Shown here: piece by piece, positions 25,970 to 34,741 of the stretch
Layout: each line of letters begins with the position of its first letter
Numbering within the stretch: the stretch's first letter is position 1
DNA from: Sulfitobacter sp. JL08
Lineage (GTDB): Bacteria > Pseudomonadota > Alphaproteobacteria > Rhodobacterales > Rhodobacteraceae
Direction of reading: 5' to 3'
Length of the DNA: 64,000 nucleotides
NCBI RefSeq assembly: GCF_003352045.1
Contig: NZ_CP025815.1
Location: 930,001 to 994,000 of the forward strand
Program-made: the position numbers and the translations under genes
Notes under the pieces: model-generated
Seen by the model: the letters and a program-made list of their open reading frames with translations, nothing else
Told to the model about the DNA's origin: nothing
The model's database searches: none

Positions 25970-26851
25970 ATGATGCGAAATCTGGATGTAACGACTCTGC
26001 GGTCTTTCGTGGCTGTGGCAGATACTGGCGGTGTTACGCGGGCTGCGGGGTTCCTGCATCTGACGCAATCTGCCGTGTCGATGCAGCTCAAGCGATTGGA
26101 AGACATGCTGGGGCTGGACCTGCTGGACAGATCGGGGCGCACCGTGGCGCTGACCGCATCGGGGGAACAGTTGCTGACCTATGCACGCCGCATGGTTTCC
26201 CTGAATGACGAGGTGATCACCCGCCTTACCGATCAGGCGTTCGAAGGCGCAATTACAATCGGCGTGCCGCAGGATATCGTCTATCCGGCCATTCCCCGCG
26301 TGCTGCAACAGTTCAATGTCGCGTTTCCGCGTGTGCGCGTGCAACTGGTCACCACGTTTACCCGCAGCCTGAAAGAAGAATTCGCCAAGGGTGAGCTTGA
26401 CCTGATCCTGACCACCGAAAACGATGCAGTGGCCGAGGCAGAAACCATTGCCGAACGCCCCTTGCGCTGGATCGGCGCGCCGGGCGGGTCTGCATGGCGC
26501 CAGCGCCCGTTGCGCATCGCGTTCTGCCGGTACTGCACATTCCGCCCGCGGGTGATCGAGGCACTGGACGGGGCGGGTATCAACTGGGAAATGGCGGTCG
26601 ATACGGAATCCGATCGCACCATCGAAGCAACAGTGACGGCCGATCTTGCCGTGCATTCCGTGATCGAAGGCACCGAACCCGGCCACCTCACGCAGATCGA
26701 CCATGGCGGCGTGCTGCCGGACCTGCCTGTGCAAAAGATCAACCTTTACGGCGCGGATGAACGCAAGGGCGAAGTCATCAATGCGATGGCCGGCCTGTTG
26801 CGCCGCGCCTTTGCAAACAGCGAACCAAACGCAAAGCTGCGCGCAGTCTAG
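25970..26851 (+). CDS. LysR-type transcriptional regulator
   Basis: This 293-residue regulator has an N-terminal winged helix at residues 4-62 (VTTLRSFVAVADTGGVTRAAGFLHLTQSAVSMQLKRLE) and a periplasmic-binding-protein-like effector domain from about 90. The effector is unknown. AAGGA at 25960-25964 supports ATG at 25970 or 25973 (GTG at 25967 is too close). It is divergent from a DUF1127 gene, with palindromes in the spacer suggesting autoregulation. Confidence 0.92.
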   Translation: MMRNLDVTTLRSFVAVADTGGVTRAAGFLHLTQSAVSMQLKRLEDMLGLDLLDRSGRTVALTASGEQLLTYARRMVSLNDEVITRLTDQAFEGAITIGVPQDIVYPAIPRVLQQFNVAFPRVRVQLVTTFTRSLKEEFAKGELDLILTTENDAVAEAETIAERPLRWIGAPGGSAWRQRPLRIAFCRYCTFRPRVIEALDGAGINWEMAVDTESDRTIEATVTADLAVHSVIEGTEPGHLTQIDHGGVLPDLPVQKINLYGADERKGEVINAMAGLLRRAFANSEPNAKLRAV

Positions 26852-26869
26852 TCAGGTGCCGGTACAGGA

Positions 26870-27829
26870 TCAGATGGTGATCACGACCTTGCCGGTCGAT
26901 TTTCGCTTGCGCAAAAGCTCCATCCCGTCGGCCACCTGCGTCAGCGGCAGGGTGTGGCTGATATGCGGTTTGATCCTGCCCTGGCTGTGCCACGCCAGCA
27001 ACTCGTTCAGAGACTCGATAATAACCTGCGGTTTGAACGACATGTAGCCGCCCCAGTAGAATCCCAGAACCGATATGTTTTTGACCAGCAGGTGATTGGC
27101 CGGAATTTTGGGAACGCCGCCGCTGGCGAACCCGATGGTCAGAATGCGCGCTTCCGGTTTGCACGCGCGGAATGCGGCATCAAACAGATCGCCGCCCACA
27201 GGATCATAGACCACATCCGCACCGCCAAGGGCCTTCACCTCGGCGCGCAGATCGGCGCTGCTGGTATCAATCAGGTGATCCGCCCCGGCTGCCTGCGCAA
27301 TGGCAAGCTTGTCCGCGCCCCGCGCGCAGGCGATCACGGTGGCTCCCATCTGCTTTCCGATTTCAACCGCAGTCAGACCAACGCCGCCGGCCGCGCCCAG
27401 CACCAGAAGGGTTTCGCCCGGTTGCAGACGGGCGCGATACCCGAGGGCAACATGACTGGTGCCATAGGCGATCTGAAACGCCGCCGCTGTCTCAAAATCC
27501 ATCGTGTCGGGCAGGGGCAACAGGCGCGATACATCGTAACACCCGTGTTCGGCCAACCCGCCCTGACCGCCAAAAACCGCCACCCGGTCGCCGATATGTG
27601 CGCCTTTGGTGTCTGGCCCCAACGCCGAAACAACGCCGGAAACCTCCATGCCCAAAGTGAACGGGGCAGGGGGCGTGTCCTGATACGTACCGCTTTGCAT
27701 CAGCAGATCGGCAAAGTTCAGCCCACAGGCTTTTATGTCGATACGCACCTGTCCCGCCGCCGGTTCAGGGACCGCAATATCGGTCAGTTGCGGGCGATCT
27801 CCAATGGCGTTGATCGTGTAGGCGCGCAT
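26870..27829 (-). CDS. NADPH:quinone oxidoreductase family protein (QOR, MDR superfamily)
   Basis: This 319-residue medium-chain reductase has a GroES-like domain at residues 1-120 (CGLNFADLLMQSGTYQ, typical of quinone oxidoreductases, no zinc ligands) and a Rossmann NADPH-binding domain with VLGAAGGVGLTAVEIGK near residue 145. The C-terminal KSTGKVVITI is a family hallmark. It may reduce quinones, or enoyl compounds as in acrylyl-CoA reductase relatives. It converges on the LysR gene. Confidence 0.92.
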   Translation of the reverse strand: MRAYTINAIGDRPQLTDIAVPEPAAGQVRIDIKACGLNFADLLMQSGTYQDTPPAPFTLGMEVSGVVSALGPDTKGAHIGDRVAVFGGQGGLAEHGCYDVSRLLPLPDTMDFETAAAFQIAYGTSHVALGYRARLQPGETLLVLGAAGGVGLTAVEIGKQMGATVIACARGADKLAIAQAAGADHLIDTSSADLRAEVKALGGADVVYDPVGGDLFDAAFRACKPEARILTIGFASGGVPKIPANHLLVKNISVLGFYWGGYMSFKPQVIIESLNELLAWHSQGRIKPHISHTLPLTQVADGMELLRKRKSTGKVVITI

Positions 27830-28166
27830 GGTTGAGTCCTTGATTTTTAGTGGTTTTCGGTGAATTTGGCGACGGATTGCCCTGTTTGAACAGGTCGTTT
27901 CTGCAAAAAGTTGCAGTGGTTAACAATGGCTAAACCAGTTGATTCGCACCATTATTCAGCCTCAGATTGAGTGTTTGCGCCATGCGTTCTCCTATATCGT
28001 GTGTCAAACATCTTGATATGAATTTTAAACAACGTAGAATAGAACCATGATGTGCGTAGGTGGGACGCCGTTTGTATTAAGTGTTCGTGGTTGGGACGAC
28101 GAAACTCACACGCGTGAGGCCATCGCTTGTCAAGAAGTAGTGAGTAAATGAAAAGGGAGTAAATCA
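27830..28166. promoter_or_regulatory. Intergenic region with dyads upstream of the XRE regulator
   Basis: This 337-base, AT-leaning spacer lies between divergent genes. A small hairpin-like dyad CTGCAA-AAAG-TTGCAG (27901-27916) is followed at once by TGGTT-N11-AACCA (27917-27937). These may bind the neighbouring regulator. No credible protein frame was seen. Confidence 0.4.
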
Positions 28167-28541
28167 ATGACACATCCAGTAGACGTTCACGTCGGAAAAC
28201 GGGTGCGCCATCGCCGGTGGTTGGTGGGAATGACACAGCAACAACTTGCTGAACAGGTTGGGATCAAATTTCAGCAAATCCAGAAATACGAAACCGGGGC
28301 CAATCGCGTCAGCGCGTCGCGGCTTTGGGATATTGCCGATGCACTGGACGTACCGGTCAGTTTCTTTTTTGAAGGGCTGGATGCGGAACATACGGCCGCT
28401 GTCGAGGGACTGGGTTCTATGCCCGCAGACCTGATGGGTGACAAGGAAGCCCTGGATCTGGTGCGGTCGTATTACGCGATCCCCGAGAACCAGCGCCGCC
28501 GCCTGTTTGAACTGGCACGTGTTCTGAGTGACGTGGCCTGA
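28167..28541 (+). CDS. XRE-family HTH regulator (PraR-like)
   Basis: This 124-residue regulator has a Cro/CI helix-turn-helix at residues 10-66 (GKRVRHRRWLVGMTQQQLAEQVGIKFQQIQKYETG, ANRVSASRLWDIADAL) followed by FFFEG, the layout of the rhizobial PraR group. The C-terminal helix (RSYYAIPENQRRRLFELARVL) is the usual dimer part. PraR proteins repress surface-attachment and quorum-sensing genes in rhizobia; targets here are unknown. A GGGAG stretch nine bases upstream (aaaagggag) supports the start at 28167. Confidence 0.9.
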   Translation: MTHPVDVHVGKRVRHRRWLVGMTQQQLAEQVGIKFQQIQKYETGANRVSASRLWDIADALDVPVSFFFEGLDAEHTAAVEGLGSMPADLMGDKEALDLVRSYYAIPENQRRRLFELARVLSDVA

Positions 28542-28617
28542 GCACGCCGCCTTTCGGTACAATCAATCAAAATGATCCGCCCTTGCAATAATGCAGGGGC
28601 GGTGTCAGATCGTGCGC

Positions 28618-29409
28618 ATGACGCATTGTGATAGCGAATTGCTGGACGTGGCTCTGGAACTGGCCGATGCCGCGCGCGCCGCGATCCTTCCGCATTTCCG
28701 GCGTCATGACCTGCAATCGGACAACAAAGACAGTGCAGGGTTCGATCCTGTCACCATTGCCGATCGCGAAAGCGAACAGGCGATGCGCGCCGTTCTGGCC
28801 CGCCTGCGACCGCAAGATGCCATTCTGGGCGAAGAATTCGGCGCGACGGCGGGCACCTCTGGTCTGACCTGGGTGCTTGATCCGATTGACGGCACACGTG
28901 GTTTCATCAGCGGTACGCCGACATGGGGCGTTCTGATCGCCGTGTCTGATGACAACGGCCCGCGTTTGGGTGTGATCGACCAGCCCTATATCCGCGAACG
29001 GTTTGTCGGTGGCGCGGGGCAGGCCTTTGTCGATGGTCCGGGCGGCCGTCACCCGATTTCCACACGCCCTTTTCGCCCTTTGAACAAGGCGACACTGTTC
29101 ACCACCTTTCCCGAAGTCGGTTCCCGCCCCGAGCGCGACGGGTTCGAAGCTGTGGCGAGACAGGCCAATCTGGTGCGCTATGGCATGGATTGTTATGCCT
29201 ACGCCCTGTTGGCCGCCGGCCAGATCGATCTGGTGATCGAGGCGGGTTTGAACGCCTATGATGTACAGGGGCCGATCGGTGTTATTCTTGCCGCCGGTGG
29301 CACGGTCACAGACTGGCAGGGCAAACCGGCGCATCATGGCGGGCGCATTCTGGCTGCGGCAAATCCGGAAATTCACCGGCAGGCACTGGATATTCTGTCG
29401 GCGTTCTAG
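28618..29409 (+). CDS. hisN: Histidinol-phosphatase, inositol-monophosphatase type
   Basis: This 263-residue protein has an IMPase fold. The magnesium motifs are GEEFG, VLDPIDGTRGF (near residue 90) and NAYDVQGP near the C-terminus, which in HisN-type enzymes replaces the usual W-D-x-A motif. The enzyme would convert histidinol phosphate to histidinol. Its start is uncertain among ATG 28618, GTG 28612 and ATG 28591; none has a strong ribosome site. Confidence 0.88.
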   Translation: MTHCDSELLDVALELADAARAAILPHFRRHDLQSDNKDSAGFDPVTIADRESEQAMRAVLARLRPQDAILGEEFGATAGTSGLTWVLDPIDGTRGFISGTPTWGVLIAVSDDNGPRLGVIDQPYIRERFVGGAGQAFVDGPGGRHPISTRPFRPLNKATLFTTFPEVGSRPERDGFEAVARQANLVRYGMDCYAYALLAAGQIDLVIEAGLNAYDVQGPIGVILAAGGTVTDWQGKPAHHGGRILAAANPEIHRQALDILSAF

Positions 29410-29450
29410 ACCGGGTTGAGCGTTCGGGAACGATCGGCTAGCATTTGCCC

Positions 29451-29537
29451 GCATCAAGTCCTTACGCCCGTCTTCTGTTGATGCAGCTTCACACTTCAAA
29501 CCGAAGCGGGCCATACGAAGTGTGAAGGATTTTTTTT
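29451..29537 (+). promoter_or_regulatory. Structured 5' leader: stem plus terminator-like, RBS-covering hairpin
   Basis: The leader of the 8-oxoguanine deaminase gene holds a 7-base stem, GCATCAA (29451-29457) with TTGATGC (29478-29484). Next comes a perfect 11-base hairpin, CTTCACACTTC (29487-29497) with GAAGTGTGAAG (29517-29527). Eight T residues (29530-29537) follow directly and touch the ATG. The ribosome site AAGGA (29525-29529) is partly inside the 3' arm. An alternative CTTC/GAAG pairing inside the loop could open the long stem. This fits ligand- or factor-controlled termination and translation, but the ligand is unknown. Confidence 0.65.
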
Positions 29538-30872
29538 ATGACCGACATCACCATCATCAATGCACAGTCCATTGTGACAATGGACGACACGCGCCGCGAA
29601 TTGGCCGGATGCGATATCCGGATCAGCAACGGGGTGATCACCGAAATTGGACCAAACTTGCCGCGCAGTGGCACGGTTGTGAACGCTGAATACTGTGTCG
29701 TGACCCCTGGCTTGGTCAACACGCACCACCATTTGTACCAGACCCTGACGCGTGCAGTTCCCGGTGGTCAGGATGCGCTGTTGTTCGGCTGGCTGCAAAC
29801 GCTCTATCCGATCTGGGCGCGGTTCGGGCCCGATGAAATGCGCGTGTCGGCGCAGGTCGGGCTGGCTGAACTGGCGCTCAGCGGCTGCACGCTCAGCTCC
29901 GATCACCTGTATCTTTATCCCAACGGCGCCCGCCTTGAGGATACGATAGACGCCGCGCGCAGCGTCGGGCTGCGGTTTCACCCGACCCGCGGCGCGATGA
30001 GCATCGGGGTCAGCGCGGGTGGTCTGCCCCCCGATGATCTGGTCGAGGCCGAAGCTGCTATTCTGAACGATTGCATCCGCGTGATCGATGCCTTTCACGA
30101 CCCCGCCGAAGGGTCGATGTGCCGCGTCGGCATTGCCCCCTGTTCCCCGTTTTCCGTCAGCCGTGAATTGATGCGTGATGCCGCGCTGCTGGCGCGGGAC
30201 AAGGGCGTGATGCTGCACACACATCTGGCCGAAAATGACGAAGATATTGCCTACAGCCTTGAGAAATTCGGCTGCCGCCCGGGCCAGTACGCACAGGATC
30301 TGGGCTGGACAGGGGATGACGTCTGGCACGCGCATTGCGTCAAGCTGGACACATCCGAGATTGATCTGTTCGCGCGTACCCGCACCGGCGTGGCCCATTG
30401 CCCCTGTTCCAACTGCCGCCTTGGGTCGGGTATCGCGCCAGTGCGCGCCATGCGCGATGCCGGTGTACCGGTGGGTCTGGGTGTGGACGGATCGGCCAGC
30501 AACGATGCCGGTAATCTGGTGTCCGAGGCGCGCCTTTCGATGTTGTTGCAGCGGGTCGCCAACGGGGCCGACGCGATGAGCGCGCGTGAGGCGCTGGAGA
30601 TTGCAACACGCGGCGGTGCCGACGTGCTGGGCCGACCCGACTGCGGGCGCATCACCGTAGGCAAGCGTGCGGATATTGCCATCTGGGATGTGTCGGGCAT
30701 TGAAAGCGCGGGAAGTTGGGATCCGGCAGCGCTTTTGCTGGCGGGGCCGACACGCGTCAAACATTTGCTGGTGGACGGGCGCGCGGTTGTGACGGACGGG
30801 CAGATTGCGACGCTTGATTTGCCCGCACTGATCGCCAAACAAAACAGGCTGGCAATGCAATTGATGGAGTGA
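29538..30872 (+). CDS. 8-oxoguanine deaminase (amidohydrolase, TrzN/AtzA-like)
   Basis: This 444-residue metal-dependent amidohydrolase has metal ligands fitting NTHHHLYQTLTRAVP (His63, His65), THLAEN in mid-protein, HAHCVKL and the Asp in GLGVDGSAS. The HHHLYQ-type sequence is characteristic of enzymes shown to deaminate 8-oxoguanine to urate. It may also act on isocytosine-like compounds. Together with guaD at 31307 it forms a purine-base deamination locus. Its expression is probably set by the hairpin leader just upstream. It ends four bases before a CAP-domain gene. Confidence 0.9.
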   Translation: MTDITIINAQSIVTMDDTRRELAGCDIRISNGVITEIGPNLPRSGTVVNAEYCVVTPGLVNTHHHLYQTLTRAVPGGQDALLFGWLQTLYPIWARFGPDEMRVSAQVGLAELALSGCTLSSDHLYLYPNGARLEDTIDAARSVGLRFHPTRGAMSIGVSAGGLPPDDLVEAEAAILNDCIRVIDAFHDPAEGSMCRVGIAPCSPFSVSRELMRDAALLARDKGVMLHTHLAENDEDIAYSLEKFGCRPGQYAQDLGWTGDDVWHAHCVKLDTSEIDLFARTRTGVAHCPCSNCRLGSGIAPVRAMRDAGVPVGLGVDGSASNDAGNLVSEARLSMLLQRVANGADAMSAREALEIATRGGADVLGRPDCGRITVGKRADIAIWDVSGIESAGSWDPAALLLAGPTRVKHLLVDGRAVVTDGQIATLDLPALIAKQNRLAMQLME

Positions 30873-30875
30873 TGG

Positions 30876-31301
30876 ATGAAGCTTGCGATTATCACGGTGA
30901 TGACCGTGCTGTGGGCCGTGTCGGGGGCTGCGAACCCACAGGCACTGGACGCACTGAATACGTATCGCACCGATAACGGGCGCGCGCCGGTGGTCTATTC
31001 GCAGGAATTGGAACGCGTGGCACGCGCGCACGGCATGGATATGGAAAGCAAAGGCTTCTTTTCCCACACCGGCAGCAACGGGTCCGGTCTGGGGGATCGT
31101 CTGCGCGCGGGCGGGTACAGCTATTGTTTTGCTGCCGAAAACATCGCCAAGGGGCAGACATCACTGGGCGCGGTAATGAACAGTTGGGCCAAATCCAAGG
31201 GGCATCGCAAAAACATGCTGCACCGCAAGGCAACCGCATTCGGCCTGTTTCGCGCGCCAGACAACATCTGGGTGATGGTTCTGGCCACGCCGGGGTGTTG
31301 A
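30876..31301 (+). CDS. Secreted CAP-domain (SCP/PR-1) protein
   Basis: This 141-residue exported protein has a signal peptide to about residue 19 (ending AVSGAA). The CAP domain motifs are present: HTGSNGSGLGDR, AENIAKGQ (the conserved Glu) and GHRKNMLHR. The family's function in bacteria is unclear; the cavity has His and Glu but no proven catalysis. The start is four bases after the 8-oxoguanine deaminase stop, so the two are cotranscribed, which is a curious pairing of a cytoplasmic deaminase with a secreted protein. Confidence 0.88.
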   Translation: MKLAIITVMTVLWAVSGAANPQALDALNTYRTDNGRAPVVYSQELERVARAHGMDMESKGFFSHTGSNGSGLGDRLRAGGYSYCFAAENIAKGQTSLGAVMNSWAKSKGHRKNMLHRKATAFGLFRAPDNIWVMVLATPGC

Positions 31302-31306
31302 CGCGG

Positions 31307-32605
31307 TCAGGCGATCTGTGCGCGTTTGCCGCCGATCCAGACATCGGCAATTGATCTGTCATCGCCCATCATGATGGTCGGGAAAAGCGCCTCCCACAGG
31401 TCGTCGGCGCGGGCTGCGCGCTGGGCGATGGCGGGTGTGGCGTGCAGATCAAGTACGACGATATCCGCCTCGTTCCCGGCGACAAGGTTGCCGATCTGAT
31501 GATCCATATGCAGCGCCGCCGCTGATCCGGCGGTGGCCAGCCATATCAGTTGGCCTGCGTGCAGCGGTGTGCCGCGCAACTGGCCGATTTCATAGGCGGC
31601 CGCCATGGTGCGCAACATCGAAAACGATGATCCGCCACCGGTGTCCGTGGCCAGCCCGACACGCTGGCCGCCCGCCTTCAACCCTGCCATATCGAACAGG
31701 CCCGATCCTATGAACGTGTTTGACGTCGGACAATGCACCAGCGCGCCACCTACCTCGCGCAGGCGGTCCTTTTCGCGCTGTTCCAGATGGATCGCATGCC
31801 CGTAAAGTCCCTTGCCCCCCAGCAATCCGTGGGCTTCATAGGTGTCCAGATAATCACGGGCCTGCGGATAAAGCTCTTTCACCCAGGCGATTTCATCCAC
31901 CTGTTCGCTCAGGTGGGTTTGCATCAGGCAATCGGGATGTTCGGCCCACAGCGCACCAACCGCATCCATCTGTTCGGGCGTGGATGTCGGCGAAAACCGC
32001 GGCGTGATCGCATAGGATAAACGCCCCATCCCATACCATTTTTCCAGCAATGCCTTGCTGTCGTCATAAGCTGATTGTGGCGTATCGCGCAGCCCGTCCG
32101 GCGCGTTGCGATCCATGCAGGTCTTGCCCGTAATCACCCGCTGGCCGCGCCGCAAAGCCTCTTTAAAAAACGCATCCACGCTGGTGGGATGGATCGTGCC
32201 GAAACTGCACATTGTCGTGGTGCCGTGCGATGTGGTGATATCCAGATAGCGTGCCGCAATCTCAGCGGCATAATCCGCATCCCCAAACCGCATTTCTTCG
32301 GGAAAGGTGTAGCTGTTCAGCCAGTCGATCAGGCGTTTGCCCCAACTGGCGATCATGGCCGTCTGGGGATAGTGCACATGCGCATCCACAAATCCTGCCA
32401 AAATCAGTTTGTCACCGTAATCGTTAACCGGCACCTGCGGGTTTTGTGCGCGCAGGGTTTCACCATCGCCGACCTGCTCGATCTGCCCGTCGCGCAGCAA
32501 AACGCCGCCATCGGTGTTGATACGCGCGGCTTGCGCAACCGGGACCGCAAAGGGATCGGCATCAAAGCTCAGGGTTTGCCCCAGCAAAAGTGCGGTTGTG
32601 GTCAT
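31307..32605 (-). CDS. guaD: Guanine deaminase
   Basis: This 432-residue zinc amidohydrolase converts guanine to xanthine and ammonia. Ligands are DAHVHYPQ (His76, His78), QTHLSEQ, HAIHLE and ATDTGGGSS. The stretches PQTAMIASWGKRLIDWLNSYTFPEE and CMDRNAPDGLRD are highly typical of GuaD. The start at 32605 matches the family; the longer frame to 32716 is not supported. It converges on the CAP gene with five bases between the stops. Confidence 0.95.
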   Translation of the reverse strand: MTTTALLLGQTLSFDADPFAVPVAQAARINTDGGVLLRDGQIEQVGDGETLRAQNPQVPVNDYGDKLILAGFVDAHVHYPQTAMIASWGKRLIDWLNSYTFPEEMRFGDADYAAEIAARYLDITTSHGTTTMCSFGTIHPTSVDAFFKEALRRGQRVITGKTCMDRNAPDGLRDTPQSAYDDSKALLEKWYGMGRLSYAITPRFSPTSTPEQMDAVGALWAEHPDCLMQTHLSEQVDEIAWVKELYPQARDYLDTYEAHGLLGGKGLYGHAIHLEQREKDRLREVGGALVHCPTSNTFIGSGLFDMAGLKAGGQRVGLATDTGGGSSFSMLRTMAAAYEIGQLRGTPLHAGQLIWLATAGSAAALHMDHQIGNLVAGNEADIVVLDLHATPAIAQRAARADDLWEALFPTIMMGDDRSIADVWIGGKRAQIA

Positions 32606-32739
32606 CTGCGTCTGCCTTTCTGTGCCACGCCAGCCTTCACGGGAATTTGCGCAACGTGGCAAGGGTGCCATTGTAAGTCCAGCACGCCTTATCCTATTGT
32701 GCGGGCACACCGTCAAACAAAGAATTGCGGGGCGCGCGA

Positions 32740-34125
32740 ATGTCGGACGAGATCGAAAACCCGGAAGCCGAGCGCGACGAAGTCGCGTATTCGTTGGGGC
32801 GCAAGGATGTTGCTGCGATTCTCTATGCGGTGGACATAGACGACCGCGAAACGCTGACCCGGTTGATGGAGCCGCTGCACGCCGCAGACATCGCCGACCT
32901 TCTGGAACAGATCAACTCCTATGACCGGGCGCGCCTGATCCGGCTTTATGACCGCGAGTTCGACGGCGAAATTCTGACCGAGCTTGATGAAAGCATCCGC
33001 GAGGAAGTTATTGCGGTTCTTAACCCGCAGATTCTGGCGGACGCGGTGCGCGAGCTGGAAAGCGACGATGTTGTCGATCTGGTCGAAGATCTGGACGAGC
33101 CCCAGCAAGAAGCGATTCTGGGCGCGCTGGACGATGCCGACAGGGTCGCGGTGCAGCAGGCCCTGTCTTATCCGGAATATTCTGCCGGTCGTTTGATGCA
33201 GCGCGAAGTTGTCATGGCGCCCGAACATTGGACTGTTGGCGAAGCTATTGATTACATTCGCAGTTCTGAACATCTGCCGGAACAATTCTACCATATTGTA
33301 TTGGTTGATCCACGCATGCATCCGGTAGGCAATGTCACGCTGGGCCGTCTGATGGGATCGGCCCGCAAAGTCAAATTGCGTGACATCATGGAAGACGTTT
33401 TCCAGATCATTCCGGTCGATCAGGACGAGGGCGATGTGGCCTATGCGTTCAACCAGTACCATCTGATTTCTGCCCCCGTGATTGATGAAAACGGCCGCCT
33501 TGTCGGGGTGATCACCATTGATGACGCGATGGCCGTGCTGGATGAAGAACACGAAGAAGACATTCTGCGTCTGGCCGGTGTCGGCGAAAGTTCGTTGTCT
33601 GACAGTATTTTCGAAACCACCCGCCAGCGTCTGCCGTGGCTTGTTGTCAATCTGGGCACCGCCATTCTGGCATCGATCGTGATTGCCCAGTTCGAAGGCA
33701 CGTTGCAAAGCCTTGTGGCGCTGGCGATCCTGATGCCGATCGTGGCGTCGATGGGGGGCAATGCGGGCACACAATCGCTGACGGTTGCGGTGCGCGCCAT
33801 TGCCACCCGCGATTTGACCGGCTCCAACATCTGGCGCGTGATCCGGCGCGAGGCGGCGGTGGGCCTGATCAACGGATTGGTGTTTGCGGTGATGATGGGG
33901 GTTGTCAGTCTGATCTGGTTCGGTTCGCCCGCTTTGGGGATGGTGATTGCGCTGGCCATGATCATCAACCTGCTGGTGGCGGGGCTGGCCGGTATTGCGA
34001 TACCGGTTGTCATGGAACGTGTCGGCATCGATCCGGCACTTGCCTCGGGCACCTTTGTCACAACGGTGACGGATGTGGTCGGCTTTATGGCCTTTCTGGG
34101 TATGGCTTCGATGGTGTTGTTATGA
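32740..34125 (+). CDS. mgtE: Magnesium transporter MgtE
   Basis: This 461-residue magnesium channel has an N-terminal helical domain (about 15-145, with DIADLLEQINSYDRARLI), two CBS domains (about 145-270, with SAPVIDENGRLVGVITIDDAM), a plug helix and five membrane helices from about 300. The core motif VASMGGNAGTQSLTVAVRAIA is characteristic of the pore. The N and CBS domains sense cytosolic magnesium and close the pore. ATG at 32740 has GGGG seven bases upstream. Its stop overlaps the cyclo-ligase start. Confidence 0.96.
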   Translation: MSDEIENPEAERDEVAYSLGRKDVAAILYAVDIDDRETLTRLMEPLHAADIADLLEQINSYDRARLIRLYDREFDGEILTELDESIREEVIAVLNPQILADAVRELESDDVVDLVEDLDEPQQEAILGALDDADRVAVQQALSYPEYSAGRLMQREVVMAPEHWTVGEAIDYIRSSEHLPEQFYHIVLVDPRMHPVGNVTLGRLMGSARKVKLRDIMEDVFQIIPVDQDEGDVAYAFNQYHLISAPVIDENGRLVGVITIDDAMAVLDEEHEEDILRLAGVGESSLSDSIFETTRQRLPWLVVNLGTAILASIVIAQFEGTLQSLVALAILMPIVASMGGNAGTQSLTVAVRAIATRDLTGSNIWRVIRREAAVGLINGLVFAVMMGVVSLIWFGSPALGMVIALAMIINLLVAGLAGIAIPVVMERVGIDPALASGTFVTTVTDVVGFMAFLGMASMVLL

Positions 34126-34679
34126 CCGATCTTTCCGTGATCAAGGCGGCGGCGCGCAAAGCCGCTTTTGCCCGTCGTCAAGTGGCGTTTAACGCCGCAT
34201 ATCCCGGTGCCGCCGGGCATTTAAGCCAGGTTCTGGCAGGTTATCGCGGGGTGCCGCTGGCCGGATACATGGCCATGCGCACCGAAATCGATCCAACCCC
34301 CGCCATGGAAGAGGCTGCAGCCCACGGGCCGGTGTGCGTACCGGTGATCATGGGGGCGGGCCAGCGCCTGAAATTCAGCCGCTGGACACCTGATATTGCC
34401 CTGCGCGACGGCCCCTTTGGCGCCAATGTGCCCGCCGTAGATGACTTTATCGAACCCGAAATTCTGATCGTGCCGCTGGTTGCCTTTGACCGCAAAGGCG
34501 GGCGGTTGGGCTATGGCGGCGGGTTTTACGATCGCACCTTGCAAGCCTTGCGCGCCAGTCGCCCGACGCTGGCCATCGGATTTGCCTTTGCCGCACAAGA
34601 GACTGATGCATTGCCGCTGGAACCCACCGATCAGCCGCTGGACCTGATCGTAACGGAACGCGGCGTGATCACGCCCTAA
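34122..34679 (+). CDS. 5-formyltetrahydrofolate cyclo-ligase
   Basis: This 185-residue enzyme converts 5-formyl-THF to 5,10-methenyl-THF with ATP. The motifs RLGYGGGFYDRTLQ and the basic N-terminus (KAAARKAAFARRQ) are family hallmarks, as is the C-terminal LDLIVTERGVI. It overlaps mgtE as ATGA and precedes the YmdB-like gene. A much longer in-frame extension inside mgtE is spurious. Confidence 0.95.
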   Translation: MTDLSVIKAAARKAAFARRQVAFNAAYPGAAGHLSQVLAGYRGVPLAGYMAMRTEIDPTPAMEEAAAHGPVCVPVIMGAGQRLKFSRWTPDIALRDGPFGANVPAVDDFIEPEILIVPLVAFDRKGGRLGYGGGFYDRTLQALRASRPTLAIGFAFAAQETDALPLEPTDQPLDLIVTERGVITP

Positions 34680-34741
34680 GCGCTGTTAGAGGATGCAGCT
34701 TTCTATTGCTCTTGTCTGTCCCCCGCCCTAGGACGGGCGAC

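Noticed and set aside
32713-33774. Minus-strand frame of 353 codons opposite mgtE
   Set aside because: mgtE is clear from its CBS and pore motifs; the antisense product has no membrane or domain pattern.
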